Part shown: positions 62,829 through 64,000 of the stretch, piece by piece
Position numbering within the stretch: the stretch's first letter is position 1
How the letters are laid out: the number at the start of each line of letters is the position of its first letter
DNA from: an uncultured Bacteroides sp.
GTDB taxonomy: Bacteria > Bacteroidota > Bacteroidia > Bacteroidales > Bacteroidaceae
Assembly: GCF_910585845.1 (NCBI RefSeq)
Contig: NZ_CAJUHF010000001.1
Location: 104,878-168,877, forward strand
Reading direction: 5' to 3'
DNA: 64,000 bases
Notes under the pieces: model-generated
The model's input: the letters and a program-made list of their open reading frames with translations, nothing else
Databases searched by the model: none
What the model was told of the DNA's origin: nothing
Program-made: the position numbers and the translations under genes

Positions 62829-62979
62829 ACTTTCATAGGGCGTACTAAATGTGTACTGAATGACGAATACAAAGAAAAGGTGTACTTTTATAGTTTTTCT
62901 CCCTGCGTCTTTATGATTTCTTAACTATTACCTTATCTTTTCTTCCTTATTATTGCCGATGTTTTCGGGAAAAGTGAGA

Positions 62980-63005
62980 TTCTTACCTTATATTTGTAGT
63001 AAGAA
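62980..63005 (+). promoter_or_regulatory. -7 box flanked by an inverted repeat, upstream of the unknown gene
   Basis: TATATTTG (62989-62996) is a Bacteroides -7 element. It lies between TTCTTAC (62980-62986) and its complement GTAAGAA (62999-63005), spacer 12 bp, an arrangement that suits a repressor covering the promoter. The ATG is 29 bp after the box. No -33 TTTG is at the ideal distance. Confidence 0.5.
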
Positions 63006-63024
63006 CGTTTAAAGGCACACGATT

Positions 63025-63900
63025 ATGGAAAATCATATAGAAACCAATTTCAGAGAAATACAGAAGATATTAGATAGTTGTATAGCGCATGACTATAAAA
63101 CTAAAGTAGATGCACTATTTTTAAAACGTGAATATTTGACGCAAGCTCAGCTAAAGGATTATTTGCGGCAAGAAATTTTCCGTGTGACTGAAAATATTGT
63201 AGCCATCCAACAAAAATACCGTGTCGTGCGTAACATTGTATTGGATATGGATATTCCCGATTTTTTGTGGGAAAGCGGTTATTTTGAGGACTTGAATTCT
63301 TATGAAAGAAAAAAGTATATCGGTTTCCGCTGCTCTGATTTTGATATGGACGCATATTTGCATGAACCGTCCTGTTATGATGGGCGGCTTCCCTATTTGT
63401 CTATTATCGTTAATCTTGTCGTGCTTTCCAAGTATTTGCGCTATCTGCAAGAACAGGAAAGCAATTACCATACAGATGCGGTTGCCATCCAAGAGCAAGC
63501 CTTGCCAAAAGAGAAAGAGGAAAGTGCAGATACTAATCCAACCAAGATTGTGGGCAAAAGCAATCCTTTCAAGTCCACGTTGAAAGCCAATGAAATCAAA
63601 CTTCTGACCGACTGTGTGAATGAAGCGAATATGTTTACTACTACCGTCAGTGCCAAAATACTTACCGATTTTTTCAACTGCAAACTGAATGGGGTATTGA
63701 AAGTTAATAATACCCGTCTGTTAGCCTATCTTATGATGCAACTTAGCTGTTATAATTACATCGTTTATGAATGGCAGTCTGTCATAGCAAACAATAAGCT
63801 GATATTGAAGAAGATAAAAGGTGAACCGCTTACACGTACTGACCTGTCGAGTGCGACAGACCAAGCGAAAAACATCTATCCGAAAGGATATGAACTATAA
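63025..63900 (+). CDS. Unknown protein of 291 residues, probable mobile-element cargo
   Basis: It begins MENHIETNFREIQKILDSCI and is rich in helices, with no signal or membrane segment. A Cys/aromatic-rich middle (KYIGFRCSDFDMDAYLHEPS) and a Lys-rich linker around residue 160-180 split it into two parts; the C-terminal part (KANEIKLLTDCVNEANMFTT onward) may be a separate helical domain. Codon use is more AT-rich than the flanking core genes. Position beyond a tRNA suggests it is the first gene of an integrated element. I recognise no family and no function should be assumed. No further gene can be supported in the last 100 bp. Confidence 0.65.
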   Translation: MENHIETNFREIQKILDSCIAHDYKTKVDALFLKREYLTQAQLKDYLRQEIFRVTENIVAIQQKYRVVRNIVLDMDIPDFLWESGYFEDLNSYERKKYIGFRCSDFDMDAYLHEPSCYDGRLPYLSIIVNLVVLSKYLRYLQEQESNYHTDAVAIQEQALPKEKEESADTNPTKIVGKSNPFKSTLKANEIKLLTDCVNEANMFTTTVSAKILTDFFNCKLNGVLKVNNTRLLAYLMMQLSCYNYIVYEWQSVIANNKLILKKIKGEPLTRTDLSSATDQAKNIYPKGYEL

Positions 63901-64000
63901 TAAGAAAATTGAATACGGTTAACGATAATTAGCATAATCATGCAGGTTAGTAACTATTCAGCGAGAACAAAGGATACGAAGAATTAGCCCGTCAGTTTAG

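Noticed and set aside
63901..64000. Start of another gene at the right edge
   Set aside because: A frame reading FSENKGYEELARQF runs to the edge but is preceded by a stop with no start codon, so it cannot be supported within this window.

Overview
The window looks like a chromosomal segment of a Bacteroides (Bacteroidales) species. Evidence for this: promoters of the Bacteroides type (TTTG, about 19 bp, TAnnTTTG); the long two-domain form of IspG; DUF6377 and propeller-lipoprotein families; and almost no Shine-Dalgarno sites, greA being a clear exception. Nearly all of it is core genome. The last 1.2 kb, beyond a tRNA-Leu gene, looks like the edge of an integrated element.

Layout. 1-4 kb (minus strand): the start of an M3 metallopeptidase lipoprotein, a membrane endonuclease/exonuclease/phosphatase-family protein and two overlapping rhomboid proteases. 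4-8 kb is a recombination-scarred accessory pocket. It holds a 22-bp repeat array, a remnant and an intact copy of a small membrane protein, two copies of a long palindrome, a signal peptide of a DUF6377 regulator joined out of frame to the C-terminal part of a GH97 glucosidase, and an intact HTH membrane regulator. 8-18 kb: argS, topA, then an outer-membrane barrel plus a 1000-residue TPR protein, and a NUDIX hydrolase. 18-24 kb (plus): a DnaQ-like exonuclease, an inositol-monophosphatase-family enzyme, a ComF protein, three tandem tRNA-Asn genes, a PfkB kinase and a C-terminal processing protease. 24-30 kb (minus): rpoN, a PAP2 membrane protein, gcvH, purE and ispG. 30-46 kb: an X-Pro aminopeptidase, a DUF418 protein, an outer-membrane barrel, a sensor kinase with no phosphoacceptor His, a TGS/uridine-kinase-like protein, two tandem Na/Pi cotransporters convergent with rubredoxin, a calcium P-type ATPase, a HAD phosphatase and ribF.

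46-48 kb carries a compact operon: a 29-residue hydrophobic microprotein, a CPBP protease, a DUF2975 membrane protein and an XRE-type regulator. Two copies of a 15-bp palindrome lie in front of it. 48-50.5 kb is an AT-rich cluster with a small DxxC-type membrane-anchored protein, an NVEALA-family peptide and a 6-bladed beta-propeller lipoprotein. 50-64 kb: sufE, an M28/glutaminyl-cyclase-type lipoprotein, an LD-carboxypeptidase, ptb-buk, a candidate small RNA, pnp, a thioredoxin-fold lipoprotein with SxxS in place of CxxC, greA behind a terminator-like leader hairpin, a HIT protein, a mannose-1-phosphate guanylyltransferase, tRNA-Leu and an unknown protein.

The most unusual pattern is between the genes. 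At least seven intergenic gaps hold degenerate tandem arrays whose period is 22 bp (or exactly half, 11 bp), although most have unrelated unit sequences. Two of them share the same 22-bp unit. Other gaps have periods of 7, 15 and 18 bp. These arrays, the greA leader, the candidate sRNA, the microprotein/CPBP/DUF2975/XRE operon and the DUF6377-GH97 scar are the parts most worth following up. All calls come from reading the sequence; no database search was run.
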